Assembly: GCF_017168145.1 (NCBI RefSeq) | Contig: NZ_JADQTL010000009.1 | Coordinates: 1,182,799 to 1,246,798 of the forward strand | Length of the DNA stretch: 64,000 bases | Direction: 5' to 3' | From: Anaerovorax sp. IOR16 | GTDB lineage: Bacteria > Bacillota > Clostridia > Peptostreptococcales > Anaerovoracaceae | In this document: in pieces, positions 1-9,970 of the stretch | How the letters are laid out: every line of letters starts with the position of its first letter | How positions within the stretch are numbered: position 1 is the first letter of the stretch | Position numbers and translations under genes: made by a program | The notes under the pieces: model-generated | What the model was told of the DNA's origin: nothing | Database searches by the model: none | Seen by the model: the letters and a program-made list of their open reading frames with translations, nothing else

Positions 1-317
<317 letters not shown>

Positions 318-331
318 CTAGGTTATATTAC

Positions 332-1768
332 CTAGTAACGCTTTCTTTTTGAGGAAGAAAGAATGTGCATTTCATCTCGATATTTTGCGACGGTTCTTCT
401 TGAAATGTCAATTCCTCTTTCTTTAAGTAATTCTACCATGGCTTGATCACTATATGGTGTTTTTGGGTCTTCGCTATCTACGATTTCCTTTATAAAAGTT
501 TTTATACTTTCCGATGCAATTCCTTCACCACTGCTGGCTGAAACGCCGCTAGTAAAGAAATATTTAATCTCAAACACCCCTCTAGGGCTTTGCATATATT
601 TCCCGTTAATGGAACGACTTACGGTGGATTCATGAATCCCCACCTCGTCTGCGATTTGTTTTAAAGTTAAAGTCTTAAGATGTTTTTGACCTTGTTCAAA
701 AAAATCCACTTGATATTTTACTACCGCACTTACTACGTTATAAATGGTTTGCCTTCTTTGTTCAATGCTCTTAATAAGCCAAAGCGCTGAATTTAAACGG
801 CTGGTTAAAAACTTTGAAATACTGGACTCTTTATCCGATTGTGTAAGCATTTTTTGATAATAACTGCTTATATTCAAACGTGGCGCTGTACTATCATTAA
901 CCGTAATTATATATTCACCATCCACTTTTTCTACTGTTACGTCCGGAACAATATAACGAGTCTCTTGCGCAGAACCGAATTGTCTTCCCGGTTTCGGTTC
1001 TAAAGATTTTATTAAGTCACAAATCTCCTGCACTTCTTTAACCGATAAATTTACTGCTTTTGCAATGGCACAAAGACGATTTCCAGCTAAATCTTCCAAA
1101 TGATTCTCAACAATTTTATCGATTACCGGACTATCGTTTCCCTGACTATGCAATTGTATTTTCAAACATTCAATTAAATCTCTTGCAGCAACTCCCGTAG
1201 GTTCAAAGCCCTGTAAAATCCTAAGAACCTCTTCCACCTTATCAGGTATAATTGAAAATTGCTTTGCAATTTCCTCAACACTCTGTGTTAAATATCCGTT
1301 CTCATCGAGCCCTTCAATCATATATTTAGCTAACATACGGCAACTTTTTCTCATAGAAACAAATTGCAGTTGAAACATTAAATGCTCTGTAAGTGTGATA
1401 TCCGAAGAAACAAATTGTTCAAAAGAATACTCTTCTTTCCCTGAGCTACCATATTCCCACTGTTTGTAACTGATGTCATCGTATTCTCTTTCTTTAAAAT
1501 GTTCGGCCCAATCAAATTCTTCGTCCTTTTTTTTATAGTCTTTCTCATCGATGCTCCGATCCATTTCATTATCAGAATCTCCTGCACGTTCTTTTGCTTC
1601 ATAATGATTACCATCAATTTCTAAAATAGGGTTGATGAGTAATTGTTCTTCCACATAAGTATCCAGTTCCTGGGTATTAAACTGCAATATCTGAATGGCT
1701 TGAATCAGTTCAGGAGTCATTACTAGTTTCTGTGATTGTTCAATTGTTAAGTCATAACCAAGTCTCAT
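332..1768 (-). CDS. rpoN: RNA polymerase sigma-54 factor
   Basis: At 478 aa the protein has the full sigma-54 layout. It has a Gln/Leu-rich activator-interaction region I (residues 1-50), an acidic linker (about 55-100), a core-binding region, a helix-turn-helix near 370-390 (DEVGIHESTVSRSINGKY), and the RpoN box RRTVAKYRD at about 457-465, which reads the -24 element. It directs RNA polymerase to -24/-12 promoters and needs an AAA+ enhancer-binding activator. No such activator is encoded in this window. The ATG start at 1766-1768 has AAAGGA upstream. The short distance to gap suggests possible cotranscription. Confidence 0.95.
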   Translation of the reverse strand: MRLGYDLTIEQSQKLVMTPELIQAIQILQFNTQELDTYVEEQLLINPILEIDGNHYEAKERAGDSDNEMDRSIDEKDYKKKDEEFDWAEHFKEREYDDISYKQWEYGSSGKEEYSFEQFVSSDITLTEHLMFQLQFVSMRKSCRMLAKYMIEGLDENGYLTQSVEEIAKQFSIIPDKVEEVLRILQGFEPTGVAARDLIECLKIQLHSQGNDSPVIDKIVENHLEDLAGNRLCAIAKAVNLSVKEVQEICDLIKSLEPKPGRQFGSAQETRYIVPDVTVEKVDGEYIITVNDSTAPRLNISSYYQKMLTQSDKESSISKFLTSRLNSALWLIKSIEQRRQTIYNVVSAVVKYQVDFFEQGQKHLKTLTLKQIADEVGIHESTVSRSINGKYMQSPRGVFEIKYFFTSGVSASSGEGIASESIKTFIKEIVDSEDPKTPYSDQAMVELLKERGIDISRRTVAKYRDEMHILSSSKRKRY

Positions 1769-1892
1769 GATTCCCGTCCTTTCTTTTTATGAAAATACCA
1801 TCTAGCTTAGGTCAAGAAAAAATTTCCTTATGATATATAGTATACCACAAATTTAACGAAAAAAAAAGAATTCGTCAAATTAGCAAACCGTT

Positions 1893-3521
1893 TTAGTATT
1901 TTGCATTTTCAATAATAAAAATACCTATTTTTCGTAAATGTTCAGCTACACGTTCCATATGACCGATTAAATCTAAGTATAAAACACCGGATCCCGGAGT
2001 ACAAAAGCCTTGGTTCAATCTCTTTACATGATTCTCACGAAGGACTTCTTCCATTGCTTTAATCTTAATTTCTACTGCAAGCAAATTATTTGCACGATCC
2101 GCATCTCCATCCTTAATGGAAGCAACCATACCATTTGCTACCTCCATAATACGATTATGAAGATCATCCAATTCTTCCTTTGCATTTTGACTTAAATGAA
2201 TGCTATTCTTCTTTTTAAATAGTGCTAATTTTGAAATATTGAAAGAAACATCACTAATTCGTTCCACATCTCCAGTTACACCTAACAATAAATTTAAGCT
2301 CTTATGTTGTTCATCTGTAATATTTTTTTGAGAAAGCTTTACTAAATAGATTTCAATTTCTTTTTGCATTCTCATTACATTTTCTTCTTCCTGATGAACC
2401 CATTCAACGATTCTTTCAGATGTTTTTTGAACTGCCTGAAAACTTTGATCATAGATATCACATGCCAAAGAAGCCATCTGATAAATCTCATTATTCACTT
2501 GCGCCAACGCAATGCTAGGTGTTTCTAGCATACGTACATTTAAGTTGCTGACTTCATGTGTCTCTGCCTTCCTCTTTAATGGTATTAATTTATCGGAAGC
2601 CTTAACCAGAGCACTTACAAAAGGGGCACAAATAATAGTAGTTCCTAAATTAAAAAAAGTATGTGCATTGGCAATCTGCCGCGGAATGCTGTGTGGGGCC
2701 AGATAAAGCATGGCATCTTCCATAGGGTTTCGAAAAAAAAGAACCACTAATAAGGCTCCAAAGGTGTTAAACAACAAATGAATCACTGCAGCTCTTTTTG
2801 CAGTCCTTGTCGTTCCAAGGCTGGATAGCAATGCAGATAGGCATTTTCCTATGTTAAGACCTAAAATAAGTGGAATTCCAGCTTCAATCGTAAGCATCCC
2901 CTGCGCCGCCATTGCAATCATCACGCCAGTAATTACACTGCTGCTTCGAACCAATGCAGTCAATAGAAAACCAAATCCGACCACATATAAATACCCGATC
3001 AAATCAAGATGACTCAAACGTTGCAGAATTGGCTGCATCTGAGGGGTCATTTTAAGAGGTTCCATTGCACTTTCAATAAAAATAATTCCAATAAACATAA
3101 TGCCACAGCCAATAAATATCTCTGCGATATACTGCACTCGTTTATTGCTCACATACTTCCAAAATATTGCAGCAACACCAACAATACAAGGAGCCAAAAG
3201 CTCAATTCGAAAAGCTAATATTTGCGCGGTAACCGTAGTTCCAATGTTGGCTCCCATGATAACGCCGGTTGCCTGCACAAGAGACATCATACCTGCATTA
3301 ACAAGACCAACTACCATAACTGTAGTGGCACTGCTCTTCTGATTTATCATTGTAACCACTGCACCAGCAAGAATACTATTTAAAGTATTTTTGCTAGATA
3401 ATTCTAATAACTTTACCGTTCTTCCTTCTGTACAAAGTTCGAGTGAATCCTTCATGATCTCAATTCCATAAAGCAGCAGCCCGGCTCCACCAAGAACTTG
3501 AAAAAAAATAATCGTTAACAT
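1893..3521 (-). CDS. Na+/phosphate cotransporter family protein with PhoU-like tail
   Basis: This is an inner-membrane transporter of the NptA/YjbB (COG1283) type. The N-terminal half (about 1-310) has two inverted halves of membrane helices with the family's Ser-rich motifs (NQKSSATT near residue 62, RSSSVITG in the second half) and GANIGTTVTAQ. The C-terminal 200 residues are helical and charged like a PhoU domain. It probably moves phosphate with sodium. The direction is not known, and some relatives export phosphate. I chose ATG 3519-3521 over the in-frame TTG one codon upstream because AAGGA is then 9 nt away. Confidence 0.88.
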   Translation of the reverse strand: MLTIIFFQVLGGAGLLLYGIEIMKDSLELCTEGRTVKLLELSSKNTLNSILAGAVVTMINQKSSATTVMVVGLVNAGMMSLVQATGVIMGANIGTTVTAQILAFRIELLAPCIVGVAAIFWKYVSNKRVQYIAEIFIGCGIMFIGIIFIESAMEPLKMTPQMQPILQRLSHLDLIGYLYVVGFGFLLTALVRSSSVITGVMIAMAAQGMLTIEAGIPLILGLNIGKCLSALLSSLGTTRTAKRAAVIHLLFNTFGALLVVLFFRNPMEDAMLYLAPHSIPRQIANAHTFFNLGTTIICAPFVSALVKASDKLIPLKRKAETHEVSNLNVRMLETPSIALAQVNNEIYQMASLACDIYDQSFQAVQKTSERIVEWVHQEEENVMRMQKEIEIYLVKLSQKNITDEQHKSLNLLLGVTGDVERISDVSFNISKLALFKKKNSIHLSQNAKEELDDLHNRIMEVANGMVASIKDGDADRANNLLAVEIKIKAMEEVLRENHVKRLNQGFCTPGSGVLYLDLIGHMERVAEHLRKIGIFIIENAKY

Positions 3522-3583
3522 CAAAGCAATTCCTTCTTTCTTATTGTTTGTATCAATTCGTTAATTTTCATTTCAACTTGAAA

Positions 3584-4054
3584 TTATCTTAAATCCGGAA
3601 ACTTCAACTGCCTTAATGCTTCAAATAAAATAATATTTGCTGAGTTTGCTAAATTTAAGGAACGTAATCTTGTATCCTGACTCATTGGTATCCGAATTGC
3701 CTTTTCTTCATTTGCTTGAATAAAATCCCTTGGCAATCCAGCGGTTTCTTTTCCAAAAAGAATCATATCCTCATCTTGAAATACAACATCTGTATAAATC
3801 TTTCCACCTTTTGTTGTAGCTAAATAAAAATTTCTTTTGCCGTATTTTTTTAAAAAATCTTCTAAACTTTCATGCACTTCAATGTTTACATAAGGCCAGT
3901 AATCCAGTCCTGCTCGTTTTAAATGTGCATCGTCAATGGAAAAACCCAGTGGCTTGACCAAATGCAACGTAGTCCCTGTTGCAGCACAAGTTCTTGCTAT
4001 ATTTCCTGTGTTTGGTGGAATTTCTGGTTCCACCAATACAATATGCATTGCCAT
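3584..4054 (-). CDS. trmL: tRNA (cytidine/uridine-34 2'-O)-methyltransferase
   Basis: The 156-aa SPOUT-class enzyme has the TrmL/YibK knot motifs: EPEIPPNTGNIARTC near the start, LVKPLGFSIDD, the glycine loop FGKETAGLP, and the final RLRSLNLANSANI knot that binds S-adenosylmethionine. It methylates the wobble ribose of certain leucine tRNAs. Length is typical of the minimal single-domain family. GGAG lies 7 nt before the ATG at 4054. The gene is read away from hom. Confidence 0.92.
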   Translation of the reverse strand: MAMHIVLVEPEIPPNTGNIARTCAATGTTLHLVKPLGFSIDDAHLKRAGLDYWPYVNIEVHESLEDFLKKYGKRNFYLATTKGGKIYTDVVFQDEDMILFGKETAGLPRDFIQANEEKAIRIPMSQDTRLRSLNLANSANIILFEALRQLKFPDLR

Positions 4055-4151
4055 AATATTACTCCGTTTCTCTTTTTGTCTCCATATTCTTTAAGTTTAC
4101 ACATAACTTCTTATATCATAATAAATTTTTGGAACTTTTAAAAGATAATTT

Positions 4152-4180
4152 TTGCAGAATAAGCAATAATATAATATAAT
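4152..4180 (+). promoter_or_regulatory. Sigma-A-type promoter of hom
   Basis: TTGCAG (4152-4157), a 17-nt spacer and a perfect TATAAT (4175-4180) lie about 30 bp before the hom start codon. This is a good housekeeping promoter. I saw no riboswitch or T-box in the short leader. Confidence 0.7.
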
Positions 4181-4211
4181 ATTGTCATATCAAAATCCAG
4201 GAGGGAGAAAT

Positions 4212-5519
4212 ATGAACAATAAAAAGCTGAAAATTGGATTGTTAGGTCTAGGAACCGTAGGAAGCGGAACCTATCGAATGCTCTGCACAAATGAACAAAT
4301 CATCACATCCACAACTGGTGTAGCCATTGAGGTGGCAAAAGTTTTGGTTCACGATAAAACAAAAAAACGAGAGGTGGACATCCCACAGGAGCTTTTAACC
4401 GATAATCCAGATGAGATCTTAAAAGACCCTTCGATTGATGTAGTTGTAGAGTTATTAGGCGGTATGAAACCCGCTTACGATTATATGGTAGAAGCATTAA
4501 ACAATAAAAAACATGTAGTCACAGCGAACAAAGAGGTCATTGCATCCAAAGGTGAAGAACTAACAAATCTATCTATTAAAAATAAGGTAATGCTCCGCTA
4601 TGAAGCAAGCGTAGGTGGTGGAATCCCAATTTTAAATGCCATTTCTACGTCACTTCAAGCCAATGAGTTTACACAAATTGTTGGTATCGTAAATGGTACA
4701 ACAAATTATATTTTAACACAAATGTCTGAAAATGGATTAAGCTATGAGGATGCTTTGCACGATGCACAGTTGAAAGGTTTTGCAGAAGCAGACCCAACAA
4801 ATGATGTAGAAGGAATCGACGCAGCAAATAAACTTTCAATTCTTGCAACCACTGCTTTTGGACTTCATGTACCTCCAGAAGACATACCAAGAAAGGGAAT
4901 TACACATATTACCGAAGAAGACATTGACTTTGCGCTGCAATTTGGATATAAAATTAAACTGATAGCAATGGCAAAAAGATACCGTAATACATTAGAATGT
5001 CATGTACAGCCTGCTATGATTCCTATGAATCATCCATTAGCAACCGTAAATAATGAATTCAATGCTATTTTTGCAAAAGGGAATGCGGTGGATGATGTTA
5101 TGCTTTATGGTAAAGGTGCAGGTGCAATGCCTTCTGGAAGTGCAGTTGTAGGAGATCTTGTAGAAATCGCACGAGCTTATGCAACCAACTCCACAGCTAT
5201 GGCTGTGCCAACCGCATTAAATGATAATAAAAACCTTGCTTTTGATGGTGAAGGACAAAATATGTACTATGTCAATTTAATTGCAGAAGATATGCCAGGG
5301 GTTCTTGGAAACATTGCTACTACACTTGGAAAATACGGCATCAGTATTGATACATTTTTACAGCGTTCAAGAGGGCGTCAAACAGGCAGAAATGTTCCTT
5401 TGATTTACATTCTTCATGAAGTAACAAGAGACCGCTTAAATGAAGCATTAGAAGAAGTTTCTAACTTCAGCTTTGTAAAAGAAGTAAAAAGTATTATCAG
5501 TGTAGCCTTACTTGACTAA
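4212..5519 (+). CDS. hom: Homoserine dehydrogenase (with ACT domain)
   Basis: The enzyme reduces aspartate semialdehyde to homoserine, the branch to threonine and methionine. It has an NAD(P)-binding GLLGLGTVGSGTY motif at the N-terminus, the substrate-domain signature around GTTNYIL...AEADPTNDVEG, and a C-terminal ACT domain (LIAEDMPGVLGNIATTLGKYGIS, about 350-435) that usually gives feedback control by threonine. The ATG at 4212 was chosen because GGAGGG sits directly upstream; an earlier in-frame ATG at 4182 overlaps the expected transcription start. The protein is 435 aa, the normal length. Confidence 0.95.
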   Translation: MNNKKLKIGLLGLGTVGSGTYRMLCTNEQIITSTTGVAIEVAKVLVHDKTKKREVDIPQELLTDNPDEILKDPSIDVVVELLGGMKPAYDYMVEALNNKKHVVTANKEVIASKGEELTNLSIKNKVMLRYEASVGGGIPILNAISTSLQANEFTQIVGIVNGTTNYILTQMSENGLSYEDALHDAQLKGFAEADPTNDVEGIDAANKLSILATTAFGLHVPPEDIPRKGITHITEEDIDFALQFGYKIKLIAMAKRYRNTLECHVQPAMIPMNHPLATVNNEFNAIFAKGNAVDDVMLYGKGAGAMPSGSAVVGDLVEIARAYATNSTAMAVPTALNDNKNLAFDGEGQNMYYVNLIAEDMPGVLGNIATTLGKYGISIDTFLQRSRGRQTGRNVPLIYILHEVTRDRLNEALEEVSNFSFVKEVKSIISVALLD

Positions 5520-5557
5520 AATAAAAGGTATATTATTAATAAGGAGAACATAATATT

Positions 5558-6052
5558 ATGAGTTTATTTGAACAATGGCAAGACTTGATTGGGAATCAAA
5601 CGGATGAAACTTTCCCTACATTCTGGGAAAATTATAGTTCCACAGAAAAAAAAATCTACAGTTCAATTTTAGACCATCCAACCGAAAAGGTAACCGGTAC
5701 CTTTGATGAACTGGTTGCAAAGTATTCTGCAGACCCTATAATCTTTATGGGATTTTTGGATGGCATACAGTCAAGCTTAAAAAAGGGACACGACATCGAA
5801 AAATTTGATGAAACTTCACAAATTGAACTTGATATTGATTTGGAAAAGCTATATTATAACATGCTTGCTGCAGAAGCAGATTATCTATATGGATTGCCAC
5901 AATGGGAAACCATCCTTTCCGCAGAAAAAAGAGAAGAAATAGTAAAAAACTATAAACGTTCTAAAACTGTTGTAAAAGAAAAAACACCTGGCAGAAATGA
6001 TTTATGTCCTTGTGGAAGCGGAAAAAAATATAAAAAGTGTTGTGGTAAATAA
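5558..6052 (+). CDS. SEC-C metal-binding motif protein of unknown role
   Basis: This 164-aa acidic, helical protein ends in [20 protein letters not shown], the SEC-C zinc-binding motif (CxC...CC) found at the tail of SecA and many stand-alone proteins. The first 140 residues match no family I recognise. It follows hom by 38 bp with its own AAGGAG and is closed by a strong terminator, so it is probably the last gene of the hom transcript. Its role is unknown. Confidence 0.8.
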   Translation: MSLFEQWQDLIGNQTDETFPTFWENYSSTEKKIYSSILDHPTEKVTGTFDELVAKYSADPIIFMGFLDGIQSSLKKGHDIEKFDETSQIELDIDLEKLYYNMLAAEADYLYGLPQWETILSAEKREEIVKNYKRSKTVVKEKTPGRNDLCPCGSGKKYKKCCGK

Positions 6053-6081
6053 TATTCTACTTAAATTGCTTTAAAAAAATT

Positions 6082-6120
6082 AATACGGCAGTTTGTTCAA
6101 AACAAACTGCCGTATTTTTA
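6082..6120. terminator. Bidirectional intrinsic terminator
   Basis: A perfect stem AATACGGCAGTTTGTT / AACAAACTGCCGTATT with a two-base loop is flanked by A- and T-rich tracts. It can end the hom/SEC-C transcript (plus) and the chemoreceptor transcript (minus). Confidence 0.9.
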
Positions 6121-6130
6121 TTGCTTAAAA

Positions 6131-8164
6131 CTATTTCAAATTGAATTTATTGGATAACTGCTTTAACATTGTAGCTTGACTGGAAAGCTCTTCACTGGCA
6201 GCCGAACTCTCTTCAGCTGTTGCAGAATTTGTCTGTACAACAGAACTAATTTGCTCTACACCATGTAAAGTATTTGCCAGTGAATCAGCTTGATTGCTAG
6301 AAGCATCTGAAATCTCATGAATCAAATCGACCGTCTGTGTAACTCCTTTTAATACTTCGCTCAACACCTGACTCGTTTCATTTGCAATCTCAGTTCCATT
6401 TTCAACTGCACGAATGGAATCCTCAATTAATATGGTCGTATTTTTCGCTGCCTCTGCTGACTTACTTGCGAGATTACGAACCTCATCTGCTACCACTGCA
6501 AAACCTTTTCCTGCAGCTCCAGCTCTTGCCGCTTCTACCGCTGCGTTTAATGCTAAGATATTCGTCTGAAAAGCAATATCATCGATAGTTTTAATGATTT
6601 TCCCGATTTCTGAAGATTTTACATTTATTTCATCAATTGCCTTCATCATATGAATCATCTGTTCATTACTTTTATCTGCTGCATCTCCTACCGTTTTTAC
6701 CTGCGAAGCTGCATGCATTGCATTTTGAGCATTCTTATTTACATTTTCTGAAATATCCTGAATGGTTGCGGACAATTCCTCTATCGAGCTTGCCTGCTCT
6801 GTAGTTCCCTGTGCTAACATCTGAGAACCGCTTGCTACTTGCTCCGATCCGTTTGCAACCTGTGATGCAATTTCCGTCATCTGTCCAATGGTTTCTTTAA
6901 AAATATTAGAAGCATTAAGCAACGCAACTTTAATTTGTTCAAACTCACCATCATATGCCTGTTCTAGATGTAACGTTAAATTTCCTTCTCCAAATTCATG
7001 GAGTGCATTAGAAATCTCATCAATATAATCTACATAGCTATGTAACCGTTGCGTTAATGCACGCATAGAATCTGCAAGTCTTCCAACCTCATCACCTGAA
7101 ACAATATCAATTTCAGCATCTAGATTACCTTTCGCCATTTCATCGGTTACAGCAGTTAATTTCTTTAACGGTGCTGTAATCCCTCTTGCAATCAATATCA
7201 TAGCTGCAAGCAAAATTAGAACCACTAAAGCGAAAAATAATATGACTGTTCTTGTTGCAGATTTTACCGTACTTGAAAACTCCTTTTCCGGAATCAGTAA
7301 AGCAACCTTCCACCCTGCGTCCTTAATGGTACCGCTCACACCGTAAGAAGCCTTACTGTTATTATCAAACTTAACCACTTCACCGCTCGGCTCTGCAATA
7401 TCATCAAGCATTGACTGGCTCAATCCAATTTCTGTAACCTGCTTTAATATTTCTTCTTCATCTTTGCTGGCTAACACTTGACCACTCGTTGCACATAAAA
7501 TTGTCTCGCCGGTTTTATAAACAGATTCCTGCTGTGTAATCATTTGATTTATCTTTGTAATCTGTACGTCTATCCCTGCAATTCCAATAATTTTATTGTC
7601 TGCTTTGTTATAAACAGGCGTTGAAACAGTGATTACCATACTTCCTGTATCTACATCAACATATGGCTCTGTAATGATAAAACCCTTTTCAATATCCGCA
7701 GTATCTTCAAACCAGTAATCTCTTTGTGTTAAGTCGAAATCATCATCGGAAACCCAATCGCCTCCATCAAATCCAAGCTTTGCATCTACATCCGCAACAT
7801 ATGCTGATAAGATATTTTCCGTATCACCATCCATTGTTTTCTTTAACATTTGGTAAGAGCCTTGCCAATACGGAGAAGCCGTTAATTGTGATTTCTCAGT
7901 AACTGTTTCTAATAAGCTTTGAACGTTTGCATCCAAAGCCATATGTTGCGTAACTGCAACATAATGGGTAAAATAATTATCTACATCGGAAACTAGTTTT
8001 TGTGTAGACAATTTAGCAATGTGACTTTGATCATTCATAACAGTTTTTGAAGTAAAGTTTACTACAACTGCTCCAGCAATTATCATCGCAATAATTATAA
8101 TGCCGCCAATAACTGCTACAATCTTTGTTTGTATACTTTTCATGTTTTGTATACATTTTTTCAT
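6131..8164 (-). CDS. Methyl-accepting chemotaxis protein, dCache sensor (paralogue A)
   Basis: A 677-aa transmembrane chemoreceptor. It has a TM1 near residues 14-37, an extracellular double-Cache domain (about 40-290), a TM2 ([22 protein letters not shown]), a HAMP domain, and a signalling coiled coil whose tip ([21 protein letters not shown]) contacts CheA/CheW. The sensor contains R-DYW-F followed by EPYVDVDTG, resembling the amino-acid-binding dCache pattern; the ligand is an inference. ATG 8164 is chosen because GGGGGAAG precedes it; 23 earlier codons lack a ribosome site. It is closely related to the gene at 9971-12016. Confidence 0.93.
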   Translation of the reverse strand: MKKCIQNMKSIQTKIVAVIGGIIIIAMIIAGAVVVNFTSKTVMNDQSHIAKLSTQKLVSDVDNYFTHYVAVTQHMALDANVQSLLETVTEKSQLTASPYWQGSYQMLKKTMDGDTENILSAYVADVDAKLGFDGGDWVSDDDFDLTQRDYWFEDTADIEKGFIITEPYVDVDTGSMVITVSTPVYNKADNKIIGIAGIDVQITKINQMITQQESVYKTGETILCATSGQVLASKDEEEILKQVTEIGLSQSMLDDIAEPSGEVVKFDNNSKASYGVSGTIKDAGWKVALLIPEKEFSSTVKSATRTVILFFALVVLILLAAMILIARGITAPLKKLTAVTDEMAKGNLDAEIDIVSGDEVGRLADSMRALTQRLHSYVDYIDEISNALHEFGEGNLTLHLEQAYDGEFEQIKVALLNASNIFKETIGQMTEIASQVANGSEQVASGSQMLAQGTTEQASSIEELSATIQDISENVNKNAQNAMHAASQVKTVGDAADKSNEQMIHMMKAIDEINVKSSEIGKIIKTIDDIAFQTNILALNAAVEAARAGAAGKGFAVVADEVRNLASKSAEAAKNTTILIEDSIRAVENGTEIANETSQVLSEVLKGVTQTVDLIHEISDASSNQADSLANTLHGVEQISSVVQTNSATAEESSAASEELSSQATMLKQLSNKFNLK

Positions 8165-8309
8165 TTTGCTTCCCCCATTTCTATTACTGTTAATTCTTTT
8201 TTTCATTATATTCCTTATTAATGGAACTTTCAAATAATTTCGATATTATGCTACCTTATTTTACAATTAACCACTTTTTATTTACTAATTAGTAAAATAA
8301 ATATAAAAA

Positions 8310-8337
8310 AAACACAGATTGAAATCAATCTGTGTTT
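8310..8337. repeat. Left 28-bp target duplication of the IS (terminator hairpin)
   Basis: A direct repeat of 9926-9953, abutting the left end of the insertion sequence. It is itself a hairpin: stem AAACACAGATTG, loop AAAT, stem CAATCTGTGTTT. On the minus strand it is followed by a T7 tract (A run 8304-8312 on plus), so this copy is a complete terminator for transcripts leaving the transposase gene. Confidence 0.9.
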
Positions 8338-8351
8338 CAGACTGTAGACAA
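8338..8351. repeat. Left terminal inverted repeat of the IS
   Basis: CAGACTGTAGACAA, exact inverse of 9912-9925. Confidence 0.9.
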
Positions 8352-8446
8352 AATACCTTGCTAAATTTATATTCTTATAATTTCTGCAAGGTATTTTCTA
8401 TTTTTTCTATAAAGCTTTTAAAAAAAGAAAAAATAAAAGGATATCT

Positions 8447-9810
8447 CTATGCCATTTGATTCCTTCTTTCAGATTTATGAATCCATGTTGCTAGTTTTTT
8501 TAGATTCATGGACGCAAAAAGAAGATTCAGTTCCATTTCTATCTTCTGAATCCCTCGATATTGTGTATAACGCATATTATGTTTTTCTTTTGCATCTGCA
8601 AAGACTCGCTCAATGGTTTGACTCCGTAGTTTGTAAAGATCTCGATACTTTGGAGTATGACGAATGTCCTCACATTGCTCTATGTAGTTTTCCCATATAT
8701 GACGTGTGACTACTTTTACATGGTCTTTACTTGCTGTGCATTCTGATAAGGAAGGGCAACTCTTGCAAATTTCTCCTTTACTCTTATATTCCCGATACCC
8801 TTCTCTATTTGTTGTAGTATAGTTTAACACTTGGTTTTCTGGGCATACAAAGCAATCATAGTATTCATCATAAGCATATTCGTGTTTTTTAAAATAACCA
8901 TTTTTTGTCATAGGTCGTTTGTATGGTAGGATAGGAATTCGTTTATCTTTGAGTATTTCTCTAGCAATTGCAGGTGTTTTATATCCGGAATCCATTACAA
9001 TATTTTTTACACCTTTATATCTTTTTACTTTTTCATAAATCTTTGGGAATGCAACTGAGTCATGTACATTTCCTGGATTTGTATGAAAAGCAAGTATGTA
9101 ATTGTTTCGATCGCAAGCTACATTTGCAGCATAAGCAAATACTACCTTATGCTTTCCTTTATGAAATACGCCGCAATCCGGATCTACGGTACTTTTCTTG
9201 ATTACTTTTGTCTTTTCTTTGGCTTCCGTTTTTTTTTACAAGCTTGTTTTCCTCGTTCAATGCGATCTTCGTTAATTTCTTTCATTAGTTCTTTTTCATA
9301 GTATTTAACGGATTCCAAAACGGTTTCTTTTTCACTGTTATGGTTATTTGCACTTGCTTTAATATGTGTACCGTCAATGAAAATGCTTTCTGAATTAATG
9401 AATTCATATTCCATGATTTCAGCAATGACTCTTTGAAAGATTTGTTCGAATAAGTCAGTATTTTGAAACCGACGAGAGTAGTTTTTACCAAAGGTAGAAA
9501 AGTGAGGAATTTCTTCCTCTAAACTATAACCAAGATACCATCGATAAGCTACATTCGTTTGAATTTCTTTAATGGTCTGTCTCATGGATCGAATACCAAA
9601 GGTATATTGAATGAGGGTAATTTTAATTAAGACAACAGGATCGATGCTTTCTTTTCCCACATCAGAATACAAATCTTTTACAAGGTCATAAATGAAAGAG
9701 AGATTAATCGCAGTATCTATCTTACGAATAATATGATCTTGTGGAACAAGAGAATTCAAGGTTACCATTTGAAATTGATCACGACCTAATAAATCTTTCT
9801 TACCCATCAT
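8447..9810 (-). pseudogene. IS1182-like transposase, split by a -1 frameshift
   Basis: Frame one (9810 to 9202, 202 aa) carries the N-terminal domain and the first catalytic aspartate (FIDGTHIKASAN). The other frame carries the second (VMDSGYK) and the catalytic glutamate (QTIERVFADAKEKHNMR), ending at 8447. The frames join at a run of nine A (plus-strand T 9229-9237): one extra A, or a -1 slip, restores a continuous protein through TKVIKKSTVDPDCGVFHKGKHK and on to the second frame. All DDE residues survive, so the gene is either recently inactivated, slips at A9 to make the full protein, or carries a sequencing error. GGAGG lies 10 nt before the ATG. Confidence 0.85.
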
Positions 9811-9911
9811 AAAGCAAATACCTCCATGTATTTATACATATATTTTACCATAAATACAATAAAATGTATTACATTATGTAAAAAAAACTGTAGGCAAAGA
9901 TAGAGATATCC

Positions 9912-9925
9912 TTGTCTACAGTCTG
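9912..9925. repeat. Right terminal inverted repeat of the IS
   Basis: TTGTCTACAGTCTG, exact inverse of the left end at 8338-8351. Confidence 0.9.
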
Positions 9926-9953
9926 AAACACAGATTGAAATCAATCTGTGTTT
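9926..9953. repeat. Right 28-bp target duplication of the IS (terminator hairpin)
   Basis: Identical to 8310-8337. On the plus strand it is followed by a T7 tract. On the minus strand, where it must end the chemoreceptor transcript from 12016, its T tract is only TTT before IS sequence begins, so termination there may be weakened. Confidence 0.9.
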
Positions 9954-9970
9954 TTTTCGTATCTAAATTT

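Larger units (their letters stand above)
8338..9925 (-). mobile_element. IS1182-family-like insertion sequence (1588 bp)
   Basis: Both ends carry the 14-bp inverted repeat CAGACTGTAGACAA (8338-8351 and, inverted, 9912-9925), with partial similarity continuing inward. One transposase reading frame fills the interior, and a 28-bp direct repeat flanks the element. Transposase type, length and a palindromic target fit the IS1182 family, whose members are known to favour hairpin targets. It lies between two paralogous chemoreceptor genes. Reconstructing the pre-insertion site gives one bidirectional terminator with A7 and T7 flanks. Confidence 0.88.

Noticed and set aside
1378-1617. 79-codon open frame inside rpoN on the same strand
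   Set aside because: It lies in another frame of a clear rpoN gene, has low-complexity Lys-rich content and no ribosome site.
8449-9301. Several plus-strand open frames inside the insertion sequence
   Set aside because: They are antisense to the transposase and show no family motifs; the transposase frame explains the region.
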